Source of the DNA: Liolophura sinensis
Taxonomy: Eukaryota; Mollusca; Polyplacophora; Chitonida; Chitonidae
Reading direction: 5' to 3'
DNA: 60,000 nucleotides
NCBI RefSeq assembly: GCF_032854445.1
Contig: NC_088295.1
Span: 5,150,501-5,210,500, forward strand
The notes under the pieces were generated by a model. That model ran no database searches, was not told the DNA's origin, and saw only the letters and a list, made by a program, of their open reading frames with translations. Positions 23,001 through 36,800 of this stretch are shown piece after piece (position 1 is the stretch's first letter; every line of letters begins with the position of its first letter). Position numbers and translations under genes: made by a program.

Positions 23001-24818
23001 TGACTTCATGACCCTGACTTAACCTGCTATCATGACTTGTAGTTACATGTATTTAGCCTAATGTTTGTACATGTACCATAGTAGATATACATGTAGATGG
23101 TATACATTACCAAACACCAATACAGAACAATGAAATCCGTGTAATAGGGTTGTTTGTACCCACATGTATAGTGTTTATTGTAAACATACGTTCCAATCAG
23201 CTAGGTAATTTCATGTAAGCAGGATTTGGCTTTGTGTGAGTTACCACCCTTCCTGCAGAGGTGTTTATGTCTGACAAACATGCCTCTGATATCTACAGGA
23301 AATAACTGTTTGTCCTTTACCCTTGTCATTGCCCCTTAAGCCAGCCCCTGCTACATGTACATGCATGATGTAGAAATGCCCAAGTGGACAAATGCTGACA
23401 TTGCTCCAGATGGTTGCTAGAATAGGTTCAGACTTACGTGTATATTTGTTCACAGAACTGTGACACATTTACATGGAGGTGAGAAGAAATCATGAGGGTG
23501 TATGATACAGTCAGTTTAGATAGTGCTTTAATATTTCACTGTTTAACATGAAAATACATGAAATCTCTTAACATAGCCAGGTTTTAATTGTAATGGAGGC
23601 CTAAGGATTGTACATGTAGGTAACAAAAGGTACATGATGATGAAGTAGTTTTTGACCCAGGTAAAGACTGTGACTTTCTAGTTGGTATACCAGCCCCTAA
23701 AGTATGGTGACTAATATTTAGGCTGCAGGTAATTTTTTTCCCCAAACTTTCACAACGCTGAATATGAGTCTAACATCTATACCTATGTACACCAGTACAG
23801 GTAGCTTATATACCTTCAGTATGCTGACATGGGACAGGTGAATGTGACCTGGATGACTAGGGTCAACAGACTTGGAATCACAGTGTTGCGATTGGGTTGT
23901 CATGGTGTCATGAGGTCAGTCATGAATTCATCTACAGGTATACATGTAGGTGTGATTCTCATTGTCCCTCCCAGACTGGCTGATGAATGACACCCTGATC
24001 CATACAGGACATAAAACCACAAATGCCTGCTTTGTGTACCTGTTAAATAGCTGGCTGTTTGACAGTGTAGTGTGTGACAGGCCTTGGTACAGAGGCTGGG
24101 GCTGACCACAATGACAAAGTGTTTAACATGTGTGGGAATAGTCATCCAGCCCACCTCCGTGATCTACCCTTACCTCAGCTCCTATACAGCTATTTCTAGT
24201 TCAAAACATGAATGTACTAAAGTCACTGGTGGCGTGTAAGTCCACGTGTACAAGTGCAGTACACATACAGTATGTAATACTAATAGGCAATTTGGTGACC
24301 AAGTAGTTTCCTTTTTTTCACCTGTATGACAATGGATTCATGTACAATGAGGAGAAATCAGACCCTTCACCGTCCATCATGTGTTACTGTCAACATTTGC
24401 ATAATATGAAGTATAGTGTCTGTTAGCATTATATAACAGTGGAATGTGGCACATGACAAGACATCTTATATCAACCTGTTTGTGTAAAGCATTAGTGAAA
24501 TTAGAAATGTCTTTGTGTATAACATACACTGTACATGTATTTATGAAATTAGGTCTGATGACGATGCATCTAATATCCCTGTGTGTTTGTATAGCTTTAG
24601 TACCGGCACGCCTGTGCAGGGTACACTGTCACTCCCTGTCAACTCCTGGCTAAGGGCCAGGTGGGATATATTTTCAAGTAGGAATAGATGCTTAATGTGT
24701 TAACACATGCTTAATTTGTTAACAGAGGCTTATGTGTTAACAGATGCTTTTATGTGTTGATTTTAATAGATGCTTAGTGTGTTATTACATGTAGGTTGGT
24801 ACATTGCAGTGAGGAAGT

Positions 24819-24849
<31 letters not shown>

Positions 24850-27800
24850 ACTGTGGTTATAGCTCTATGCTGAGCTTAGCAGTAGATCTTCATCATTAGT
24901 ATCAATTGTCACAATTTGCAGCTATGCCAGTCAAATTCTCATTAGAAATGCGATGTATGAAATTATCCACTATTGCCTTGTTGTTGAGAATCATTTGCAG
25001 CTAATGTGCAAAATTGTGCCCTGCTATACAATTACAGGTACTTAGGGGCGTGCGAGATTGAAAAAGCTGACTTGTCATGTTTAGTTTGTATGTGCTGCTA
25101 ATGCTTCATGGCATGCCTGGGTAACTTGGCGATGACAGGATAGTGAGGGCCTGGGTGTTCTGCTAGACCCCTGTGGGCCAGGACCAGACTGTGCTGTTAG
25201 TACATCAGTACTGGACCACTGCCTTGTTACCAATCCTGTGCCCTAGTTTGTACATGGAAGAGATTAACTTGAATGGCTATAAAGAAAGAATCTATATTTT
25301 CCTGATTTCTTTATTGCCATGATGTGAGAATAAGTAGATGTTTTTCTAAGGTGTTGCACATTGAGATAGGTCACAGATGACTGATTCTTGTCTTCTCGTG
25401 ATGAAAAGCTTGGACCCGTGACAAAACCTGTTCACTGTGTGATGGTGCAAGTTGCCTGGTTGTAGATTGTTGATCTAATGTGTCATACCCACATCACACA
25501 GTACTCATGTTCTTACATCTGAGCTCTTTATTGGCTTGAATTCTTGTTGTCCCACTGTTTGAAATACACTAAAACGAACAGATAAGTTATGAGGGATTCA
25601 TATAAGTTGAAGGCACCTATAAGTACCAGTTACCTTGAGCATGTAGTTTCCAAAAACTGTTATGTGTATTTTACTTTATGTAATTCTCCACCAGGTAGCT
25701 GGCTACTTTGTCAAGATAGACTATCCTTCTTCTGTTATAAGCTAACAGGGTGTTTGAAAAGGGCAAGTAGCAGGCTGCAGTAAGCTGTCTACTGTCATCC
25801 CCATAGCAGGCTGCAGGCAGCTGTCTACTGCTGTTCCCATAGCCGCCTACTTTGAATATTCTTACTGTTTAACTCAATAGTAATTGTGACATAATTACTT
25901 TTAATTTAGCCGCCTACTTTTGAACTCTGACCTCCTCCTCCTATTCTAAATGAAAACCCAGATACTTACTTCCTTCATACAGTTATGTATACTGATTACC
26001 TGATGTGGGTTAGACGTAAACTCTACTCTAATCTGTGTTGTCGATGTTGCACACTGTTTAGTGTTTAAAAGCCAAACTTTGAACACAACGTTGAAAAGTA
26101 ATTATGTCACAATTACTATTGATTTAAATACTTCTGGAAAAGTTCCACCAAAATGTGTGTTGGGGAAATTGCACACTGTTTAGTGTTGAAAAATCTCTAT
26201 TTTCATGTGTGTTGGGGAAATCACACACTGTTTAGTGTTGAAAAAGCTCTGCCTCTTATGTGTGTTATGGAAGTTACACAATCTGCTTAGTGCTGGAAAA
26301 GCTCTACTCTAATGTGTTATCAAAGTTGCACATTGTTTAGTGATGAAAAAGTTCTACTGTTATAGGTATTATCGAAGTTGCACTCTGTTTGACACTGTTT
26401 AGTGTTGTTGAAACTTCACTCATATGGATGTTGTACACTATTTGGTATTGTGGATGTATATGCATGTACGTCTCTTGTATCGGTAGTGTTCTTTTAATTC
26501 TACCACTTGGTCTGTTCAGTTTACTGTACATCAATAATTAAAATGACAGTGACTTGGACACTGATGGAAACAATGCTATGTGGGACTGACCTAACAGTAT
26601 TTTACTTTGCATGCTGCCTAAGACATCCATTCCCCTGCTTCAGTGATGGTTACGCAGAGCATTAACACTGAGCTGTACAGAGACAATACTCTCTGGGATG
26701 ATACATTCAGAGATGTTATCTCAGCACTTCATTACCTCTGCAGCCTGGCCAGCCAGTTTGGCCAGACGCCATAGGCAGATGCCTGCTGAAATGGAGTTAT
26801 CTGGAGCCCATTAATAGTTTGTACATGTTCATGTAGGAGTAGGGGGACAGTGACAGGCTTTATAGCGTGTGTATAGCGGGCTGGTTAACAGGGATGACAA
26901 CTCTTTAGTGTCACCTACAGCCTGCTCTAGTCTTGTCCTTGTTACTGCATGAGCACCTGCACAACTTATGTGTATATATGTGCACCCGCCTTTGGGCAGT
27001 ACACATTCTGATACAGATCAAAATGCAGGCATTCTCAGACGTGAAATAGACACTAGTGTCTTATCAGAAGGGTTGGGTGATGCATTATGACAATCTCGTG
27101 CTGAGAGTCATGCGGATCTATCGGTCACAACCCCCCCCCCCCCCCCCCCCCCCAAACACACAGGCTGGGTTGTCATGCCCTTGCGATAAGAGAAAACAAG
27201 ATATTAGTCAGAGGTAGATGTAGGGCAGGTTTAATATGTTTGTCATATCCATCATGCTCGGTTTTACATGCCATGCTAGGTTTTGTCCTTTTGGATGATT
27301 ATGAGTCCCATGGGCCTGAAAGCTCCCAAATAGTTCTTTAGTTGTCGATGAAAATGCAAGTTTTCTTGCTGTATGTATCGCAAATGAGGATGTGTTAACT
27401 TTGGCAGAGGCAAAACAGATAACAGAAACAGATAGTGCAAATGGACGTACTAACTAAATGAAACGGAAAACAGGTGACTACCATCTAGAAGTGAAAAATT
27501 CTTGAGTATAGCATTATGTATACACAATAAAACACTCTAACTAGATTCAGGCCTAAACATAGAAATGAATGTGCCTAATCACAGACAGTGTCACATATGT
27601 AAATTTGATTAACATATATAGGATCTTTTATGAGCAAATAAATATGGTTCTAGCATTGAAAAACGTAAGGTATACTAGGCTTTCAGGTAAGGTAAGCTGT
27701 TGATTGGTATACATTATGTATACTAGGCTGTCAGGTAAGGTAAGCTGTTGATCAGTATACATTATGTGTACTAGACTGTCAGGTAGGTAAGCTGTTGATT

Positions 27801-30800
27801 AGTAAACATTATGTGTACTAGGCTGTCAGGTAGGTAAGTTGTTGATTAGTAAACATTATGTGTACTAGGCTGTCAGGTAAGGTAAGTTGTTGATTAGTAT
27901 ACATCATGTGTAATAGGCTGTCAGGTAGGTAAGCTGTTGATTAGTATACATTATGTGTACTAGGCTGTCAGGTAGGTAAGCTGTTGATTAGTACACATTA
28001 TGTGTACTAGGCTGTCAGGTAGGTAAGCTGTTGATTAGTATACATTATGTGTACTAGGCTGTCAGGTAGGTAAGCTGTTGATTAGTAAACATTATGTGTA
28101 CTAGGCTGTCAGGTAGGTAAGCTGTTGATTAGTATACATCATGTGTACTAGGCTGTCAGGTAAGGTAAGCTGTTGATTAGTATACATTATGTGTACTAGG
28201 CTGTCAGGTAAGGTAAGTTGTTGATTAGTAAACATTATGTGTACTAGGCTGTCAGGTAGGTAAGCTGTTGATTAGTATACATTATGTGTACTAGGCTGTC
28301 AGGTAGGTAAGTTGTTGATTAGTATACATCATGTGTACTAGGCTGTCAGGTAAGGTAAGCTGTTGATTAGTATACATTATGTGTACTAGGCTGTCAGGTA
28401 AGGTAAGCTGTTGATTAGTATACATTATGTGTACTAGGCTGTCAGGTAGGTAAGCTGTTGATTAGTATACATTATGTGTACTAGGCTGTCAGGTAAGGTA
28501 AGATGTTGATTAGTATACATTATGTGTACTAGGCTGTCAGGTAAGGTAAGCTGTTGATTAGTATACATTATGTGTACTAGGCTGTCAGGTAAGGTAAGCT
28601 GTTGATTAGTAAACATTATGTGTACTAGGCTGTCAGGTAGGTAAGCTGTTGATTAGTATACATTATGTGTACTAGGCTGTCAGGTAGGTAAGCTGTTGAT
28701 TAGTATACATCATGTGTACTAGGCTGTCAGGTAGGTAAGCTGTTGATTAGTATACATTATGTGTACTAGGCTGTCAGGTAGGTAAGTTGTTGATTAGTAC
28801 ACATTATGTGTACCTGGCTGTCAGGTAAGGTAAGTTGTTGATTATTTATTCCGCCACTTATTAAACCTTATTGCCATGTATAAGCTGTCATAGTGCAACA
28901 GATAATAGCAATGAAAGGATGAAGGTGACATGCGCAAATTAATGCAGAAGTAGAAGTTGGTGATGAATACATGTACATGTGAACATGCTTATCTGTTTAA
29001 GATAAAAAGCCATCCTGCTTCTTCTCCAAGTTTAAACAATACTTGTGACCTCACCATGTTGTCAAACTGTGGATTCTTTTTAAGGAAACTACAGACAATG
29101 TACATTCTTTTTCTGGAAAATACAGTACGACAGATAACTTAGTGTACAAAGACACCAAAATCAGCATGAGGAATACCTTGTCCTCATCAGAATCCATGGT
29201 GAAATGATGCACAGTGCTTGGTGGCTTTGATCTTATGAACCTGTCTCTCACTGTGCCACCTCAGCCTTGCACCATGCAAACCACTACCTTTGCCATGCAA
29301 ATGACATATCGTGTTCTACATTGACGGCTGCTCAGTTAGCGCATGTTCAAAGATCTAAGAGACATGCACGCAGATATTCGACACAGTTTAACTTGGTATG
29401 CATATATATAAAGCAATGTATTACATAAAAGACCGGAAGTTTTTAGCGTTGTAGACATATACAGTCCACATTCACTGCATAAAAAAGTGACAATTTATGT
29501 CAGATGGTTACTCCAGCTGTCATTTGAGTAGTGTAGAAAGTCTCTCAGGTACATGAATATTGTTAGAGACGGAGAAAGCACTAGTAACGGTACTTTTCTG
29601 AGAAGAATCGACTGTACTATCACGCCTCGTAGATTCATTATTAGCAAGGTATTGTTGTTCGTCATGCTTTCTCCGTTACGGAAAGATGAGTTATCCTGGA
29701 TGAAACTGTAGTAGCAGGCCTTGGCTTTAGGGAAAACAGGATCGTGGGTAGAGCATTGTCAGAATGTTCACCTGCCCGGCCCTGACATCGCGCAGACACT
29801 GTACAGGTATTGTTACCACTGCTCTTGCTCTCAGTGTCATGTCAACCTCAGTCATAAACTGTTGTCTCAGGAGATGGCCTGTTTTAAGGTCACACAAATT
29901 TAACCTTTTTTATGAGCAGAATGAATCTTTTTTCAATGTCGGAGGCATGAAAAAAAAATTGAAAATCATCTAATATGGGGAAGTGTTGACAGTCCCAGGT
30001 ATTGTTCCTATTAAAGACATACTTATGTGATCGGAAAGCCTTAAAAAGCAGGAAAATCATATAAACACATTAAGATCTGACAAAAAAGTGGATTTTCAAT
30101 TTTTTTTTATTTCAATTTTTGGATTTTCTTAGAGCCAGCTTGCCCGTAAAACACAAATAAAATTGGTGTGGCCTAACAGCGTGGCCTTGTACAGTTCCGT
30201 ACACTACCCCTAATCTCCAGTCACACCTCAAGAATATATCATTACGTGTATCATAAAGATGTTTTAAACTTATGTTGACAAAACACATTTTACGAAACCA
30301 CATTTGGTAGATTCATTGTGTGTAATTGTTGGCACTAGGTATGTGATTGCCGTAGCATACTGAATTGTCATGTGTGTAACTTGCTCAGCTTGTATACATA
30401 TACGGCAAGCACCTGGGATGTCGCTCAGTTGTATCTCCAGTAATACGTCATAAGTTTTTGCATTCATAGTGTTATATGCATAAAATCATTTCACCTCCAG
30501 TCTGATGCAGAACCTGACACCAGTCGTATGTAGGTGTAATATGTACTACTTGTCTCATCAAATCTTGTTTGACTTGATCAAATGAGTCATTGTTGTCTGC
30601 CTAATAGACTTCTGATGTCTGCCTAATAGACTTCTGATGTCTACAGTGTTTACATGTGTGTTAAATGGGGCTTGTTGACTAGGTCTTGTTAGCCTTGAGC
30701 CCTGTCCTGTGATTGAGTGATTATTTGATATTGATATTGTGTAGTTCAGTCACTATAGGCCAAGGGGTATTGTTGTAGCGGGTAGTGTCCATCACTCTGT

Positions 30801-33800
30801 CTTTGCCTGACCATTTTCCTGTTAACACGATATCTCCTAAACTGTTTACCCAAAGCTCAAACACTTATAAAACAATTAAACTTCATCGGAAGTGAAGTAA
30901 GCTGTATTGTGAAGGTCATTGGGGGCATAAAGTTACATTTTATGAAATTCTCCAATTTGCACAGAAATGAAAAAAATTTGAAGGAAATGTCTATTAGAAT
31001 TAACATGAGCTGTTACAATTCAGTGACTCTGTTTCACCTAATGTGTAGCATGTGTAATGTGTAGCATGTGTAATGTGTAGCATTTTTAATGTGACACATT
31101 TTGCTTGATTCTGATTGATTCATTCAGCTTAAAGGTCCCAAATAAAATTTGTTTGTGAAGTTTGATTAATTTCTTGTCTGGAAAACTGAAGTGAAGGTAT
31201 CAAAAGTGTCATTTTATGGCCATCTGAAAGTGAATTTTTACACACCAAGCTTCATGTGAAATACAACAGTTTCTGTCAGAGAATAGTTAATTCATTATTT
31301 CTTTGTACAAAAAAAATCTAAAAGAACATTTGTTTGTATCTTGTTCCAGATATCTCTGTATTTTTTGATGGAAGTTTTTTTTCTAACCCACAAGAAACCT
31401 GGAAACCGGTAAGTAAACATGTAGTTTACATTGCAGTGGTATAATTATTTGATTTTGTTCTTTCACAACCAACTGGTTAGGTTTTGTGCTGATACTGACA
31501 TGTAGGGCCTACATGGGTAAGCATAGTGGGTCATGTTAGTATGGTGTAGAATCCTTGGCGATTTTCACTCACAAATCTGAACGCAAACCGTATAATTGAA
31601 ATATTTATTTATAATAAATTAGCAATTTGAACTGCCAGAAAGCAGAATATAAAAGCATCATTCAGATCTGTTAACAATTCATACTTTTGTTGTGGATTGT
31701 TTTGGGGTGAAAAATGTAAAGAATATTTTTGTATCCCTTGATCCATCACTTTAATTCTGGGATGGTTTTCTTTTCAGCTGGCAGAGTATTTTGTAGGATT
31801 TCTGGTCTGTGGGATCTTTGGCTTATTATTTATTGTCATATTTCCAATCGTTGGGTTGGTGTTTTGCTGTTGTCGTTGTTGTGGCCGTTGTGGGGGTAAG
31901 GCAGGTTCCCATGACCCCAAATCTGCCAAGTGCAAACGAGTCAGCTGTGGGATAGCCCTTATTGTGATCAACACTCTATCACTGTAAGTATGTCTGTCTG
32001 TACATCAGCCTCCATTCTGCCCTACGATGATCAAGACAGTGGCATTCATAGCGGAGCAATAAGTGTTCACATCATGTAGCATAATTATTCAATGTGTGTG
32101 TGTGTGCTGATTATAAAAACACTCCAGTTCAGTGCTAATTCAAATTTTCTTTTACTGACAGCTTCCGCATCCAGTGTCATAAGTGTTACCTTTTATTTCA
32201 TCATTATTCATATAATACAATAACTGACCTGAGATTTTGTGCATAAAAGTGCAATTTTACAGACAGAAAAAAATGGAAAACGTCATAAACTATTACTTTT
32301 GGTGCTGGAACTTGCATTTTTCCAAAGTCTAACAAACCTCAATACACCTCTCCAAGATTAATAGAACTCTTGTTAAAAATCTGTAATGGTGATATCTTCT
32401 CAACTTTTATTCCAGGTCTGCTGTGGTCTGCTTGTTTTTTACCAACGAGTTACTACATGTGCAGACATCAGACTCGAACAAAGGAGCAATAAGTAGAATT
32501 GAAAACAGTGTTCAGAGTTTAGAAAAATATATAAATGAGTCTTACTTGGTAAGTGTGCTTTCTTAGTTTCACTTGAAGTTCAAGAATTAACAGTCTTGTC
32601 CATACTTCAAGGTCAAGTTTTACAGTAAATGATTGTCCTTTCCTTAATTGAAGGTCTAACAGTGCTGCATGTGTGTCCAAGACTGACCTGTTTGACATTT
32701 ATACAAGACAGCTATCACTCAAGGTTATATGTATGTGTAGCAAGAATTAAGTAAATAAATGAGATAAAATGGTCAAAAGCAACATTGGATTGCTTGCTGA
32801 ACATACCAATGCCACCTCACATAAACGAAGAAATAAAAGTTCAGTTGGCCAGTCTCTTCAGATTACAAATTAAATTTCACAACCTTACATCAATTGCCAT
32901 CGTCGTGTGAGTTTTTTTCCCAAACAATCATTTATTTGCTGGAGGACGTCTGATGTTTCTGAACTGAGAGGTTAGAGCAAGGAAACAGGACTGGTTGGCC
33001 CACTCTCAGTATAATGCGAGTGGGTGGAGTGTCATGTCTAGTGTCTTCGTCATGATATTTCAGTGACAACAACAGTTGGACGCGCCCTACTACAAGTAGA
33101 CATAGTATATGTACACACACTTAATGACACCTTGTCGTCATATGACTGACAGATTGTTAAGTACGATACAAAACCCCAGACATACATACATACATACATA
33201 CATACATACTCATTGGTGGCAACAGACAGATCCCACAAATATCAGCAAAGTCATAGAAGCTGGCATGTTAACAACAGCTGAAGGCCTTTTGCTTGCTGCT
33301 TCGGGGGCTGTAGATCCATGGTCAATCCTGGGTCGGGCCACACCCGAGACCTTAAAAGAAGAAAGTTGTAGCTTCCTCGCTTGGGGTTCGGCATTAAGGA
33401 GATAGTGCAACCACTGGTTGACCCGTATCAGCTTACTGGCTTGGGGGGTGAAGCAGCACTAGATAAAAGAGCATTGGAAATGCTTCCTGCAACAAGGAAG
33501 CACGCTAGACATACACAATAACTCTTTTGTCACTATATAACTGTAAAATTGTTAAGTACAACATTAAGCCCTAAGCATTCACTCGCTTCTTCATTTTCAT
33601 GTTTTTGTTTTTTTACAGGGTTTAAATGACAAAACGCTTGAGCTTTATGATCAGAAGATCTGGAGCCCGACACCAGGCCCACATCAAGGGCAGCTATTAC
33701 AGAACATAAACTGTAAGCTTCAGTGAGGATGCGTGATCTACAGTTATCTCCCCTGCCTGTCATCCAAACACAACACTTTGTTCAGAGCACATATTGATGC

Positions 33801-36800
33801 AGCTACATGTATTTCATAACTTCCTTGTGAACATTTTCCTGTGCAGTAGAGTGAGGTGTTGCATATAACAAAAAGTATGGCCTTTAGCCTTTTAGAAAAA
33901 GGCTAAAGGCCCACATCTTTCTCGACATACTGCACTTTGTGTACAGGAAATTATTTAGGGAAGTTGTTATATTTGTGAACACTCGAACATGAAAATAACT
34001 TTATCTATTGTTCATGCTCCTGTATGTAGACCTTGCATTTGGCCATAATAGCTTTGAATCGGGTTCAGATTGTAGATTTTACTCTCAAGCTCAAGTTTGC
34101 ACGTGGTAAATTTATTCGTTGACACTAATTTGCACCTGATAAGGTTTTATTTACAAAGACTACTTCACCGCATGATGGTTTTACTCACTGACAGCACTTG
34201 GTACATGTTAAAGTTACACGACTTACACACAGCCAGTTTTACTCACTGACAGCACTTGGCACGTGTTATAGTGACACTACTTACACACAGCCAGTTTTAC
34301 TCACTGACAGCACTTGGCAGATGTTGAAGTGACATGACTTACACACAGCCAGTTTTACTCACTGACAGAACTAGGCAGATGTTAAAGTGACACTACTTAC
34401 ACAAAGCCAGTTTTACTCACTGACAGAACTAGGCAGATGTTAAAGTGACACTACTTACACAAAGCCAGTTTTACTCACTGACAGAACTAGGCAGATGTTA
34501 AAGTGACACTACTTACACAAAGCCAGTTTTACTCACTGACAGAACTAGGCAGATGTTAAAGTGACACTACTTACACAAAGCCAGTTTTACTCACTGACAG
34601 CACTTGGCAGATGTTAAAGTGACACTACTTACACACAGCCAGTTTTACTCACTGACAGCACTTGGCAGATGTTAAAGTGACACTACTTACACACAGCCAG
34701 TTTTACTCACTGACAGCACTTGGCAGATGTTAAAGTGACACTACTTGCACACACTACTTTCACATACTTTTTGGCCACCCTACTTGGTCACTCTACTTGG
34801 CCACACTACTTGTCCACACTACTTGGCCACACTACTTGGTCACACTTTTTGGCCACACTACTTGCACACACTACCTGCACACCTTTTTTGGCCACCCTAC
34901 TTGCTCACACTACTTGGTCACACTACTTGGCCACACTACTTGCACTGTACATATTTACCCAGTGATTACTGACTTGAACTCATGTTGCTCTTTTCAGACA
35001 CGGCAGCTGGAGCAGTAGATCAAGTCCTCCAAAAAGTCAACGTTACAGAGGCCCTGGATAAGGCTAAGGTCCTGTCACGAGGTAATTAGTTAGTAGAATG
35101 CGTGCATTATCAAGCACGCTGTCATTGTGGTGACCCTCTACAAGTTGTTTTATCACTTGGTCAAAGTCATAATGAAGGTATACACCGATGTAGCATTTAT
35201 GCTGTAAATGTGATTCCCCCCATATGAACATTGTGTAGAAACTGTTGTAAACAGTAAGCACTTTTCACATGCTGGGAGTGCGAAAGGGCTTCTCTGTGAT
35301 CTCCCCTGCTTGTGTAGCGTGGACTGTACTCCAGTGGTTCTGTGGGCTGTACTCAGGTGCTTATGTGGATTGTAGTCAGATGCAAGTGTGGACTAAGGTC
35401 AGATGTTTATGTGGACTGTTGTCAGATGTTTGTGTGGGCTGTTCTCATACACTTTTGTGAACTGTTCTCATATTTTTGTGTGCTCTGTAGTCAGATGTGA
35501 ACGTGGACTGTTCTGAGATACTTTTGTGGACTGTTCTCAGATGCTGATGTGGACTGTCGTTAGATGTGAACATTGACTGTTCTCAGATCCTTGTGTGGAC
35601 TGTCGTCAGATGCTTGTGCAGACTGTTCTGATATGCTTTTGTGGACTGTTCTGATATGCTTTTGTGGACTGTAGTCTGATGCTCATGTGGACTGTCGTTA
35701 GATGTGAACATTGACTGTTCTCAGATCCTTGTGTGGACTGTCGTCATATGCTTGTGCAGACTGTTCTGATATGCTTTTGTGGACTGTTCTGATATGCTTT
35801 TGTGGACTGTAGTCTGATGCTCATGTGGACTGTCGTTAGATGTGAACATTGACTGTTCTCAGATCCTTGTGTGGACTGTCGTCAGATGCTTGTGCAAACT
35901 GTTCTGATATGCTTTTGTGGACTGTTCTGATATGCTTTTGTGGACTGTAGTCCGATGCTTGTGTGTACTGTGGTCTGATGTTTGTGTGGACTGTTCTCAA
36001 ATGTTGTCATGGATGCCTTCAGACTTTGTCATATATTCATACAGATATTGCTTGGGTCCTGGTTACTGACACAGCTTTGTATGTTTCAGATGTAAATGCC
36101 ACACTGGATAGTTTGCTGGCTGTAGAGGTCAGTCTGGAAAATCTTACATCACTGGGACAGCAACTTCATGACAATCTGACTGAGATACAGGGTGAGATCA
36201 TAAAGAAACTGGAAGACGCACATTGTAATAAAGACGTTTGCATTAATGTTCTACCCATGGTCAGAAATCTGAAGATGGAGGCTAACTTTTCACGGGTGAG
36301 TCACAAAAACAACCTTGTTGTAGTAAGAAAACTTACATGTACAATACAATTGTCCCGACCAAACTGCTTCAGCCACGACGTCAGCATAACACAGCTGAAT
36401 CTTACCACTGACCGTCCAAGCATGCATAATGCGTGACCAACTACAAACAGCGCCCTCTATGATGTCACTTCCACACACTTAGATTAACTGTGTTTTAACC
36501 ATGTTTTATTTCTAATTGCATAAACACCGCTTGCTACTAGGATAATGAATGGAAGCCAAGACAACATCACTGTTTTGTATATAATGACTCGGGTTTTTCA
36601 ATAACTTGAGGCGGACATTGGTAATTTTTGTACCGGACAATGTCTATGTCTTGCGGCTTATTTGCAGGCTTCTTGTTGTCATAGTGATAAGCAGTGGTTT
36701 AATGCAGGTCTGCCTGGTTAGCCTGTACTTCATGTTGTAGCCTGAGCATCGGGGTTGGCGACCAATAACAGGGAAAATCAGTGTTAAAGTAAATGTTAGA

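Larger units (their letters stand above)
20069..31349 (+). other. Prominin intron 1 (11.3 kb)
   Basis: Contains the CT-rich array at 20.3-21.3 kb, a (GT)n run, a C23 tract, the 47/48-bp array at 27.7-28.8 kb and dispersed repeats A and B. The stretches 21.4-24.8 and 24.9-27.1 kb show no recognised exon or element; short MAP-like TACATGTA words are frequent. A missed prominin exon cannot be excluded. Confidence 0.6.

Noticed and set aside
33109-33405. 98-codon open frame
   Set aside because: Lies across two SINE-like elements and a (CATA)n run.
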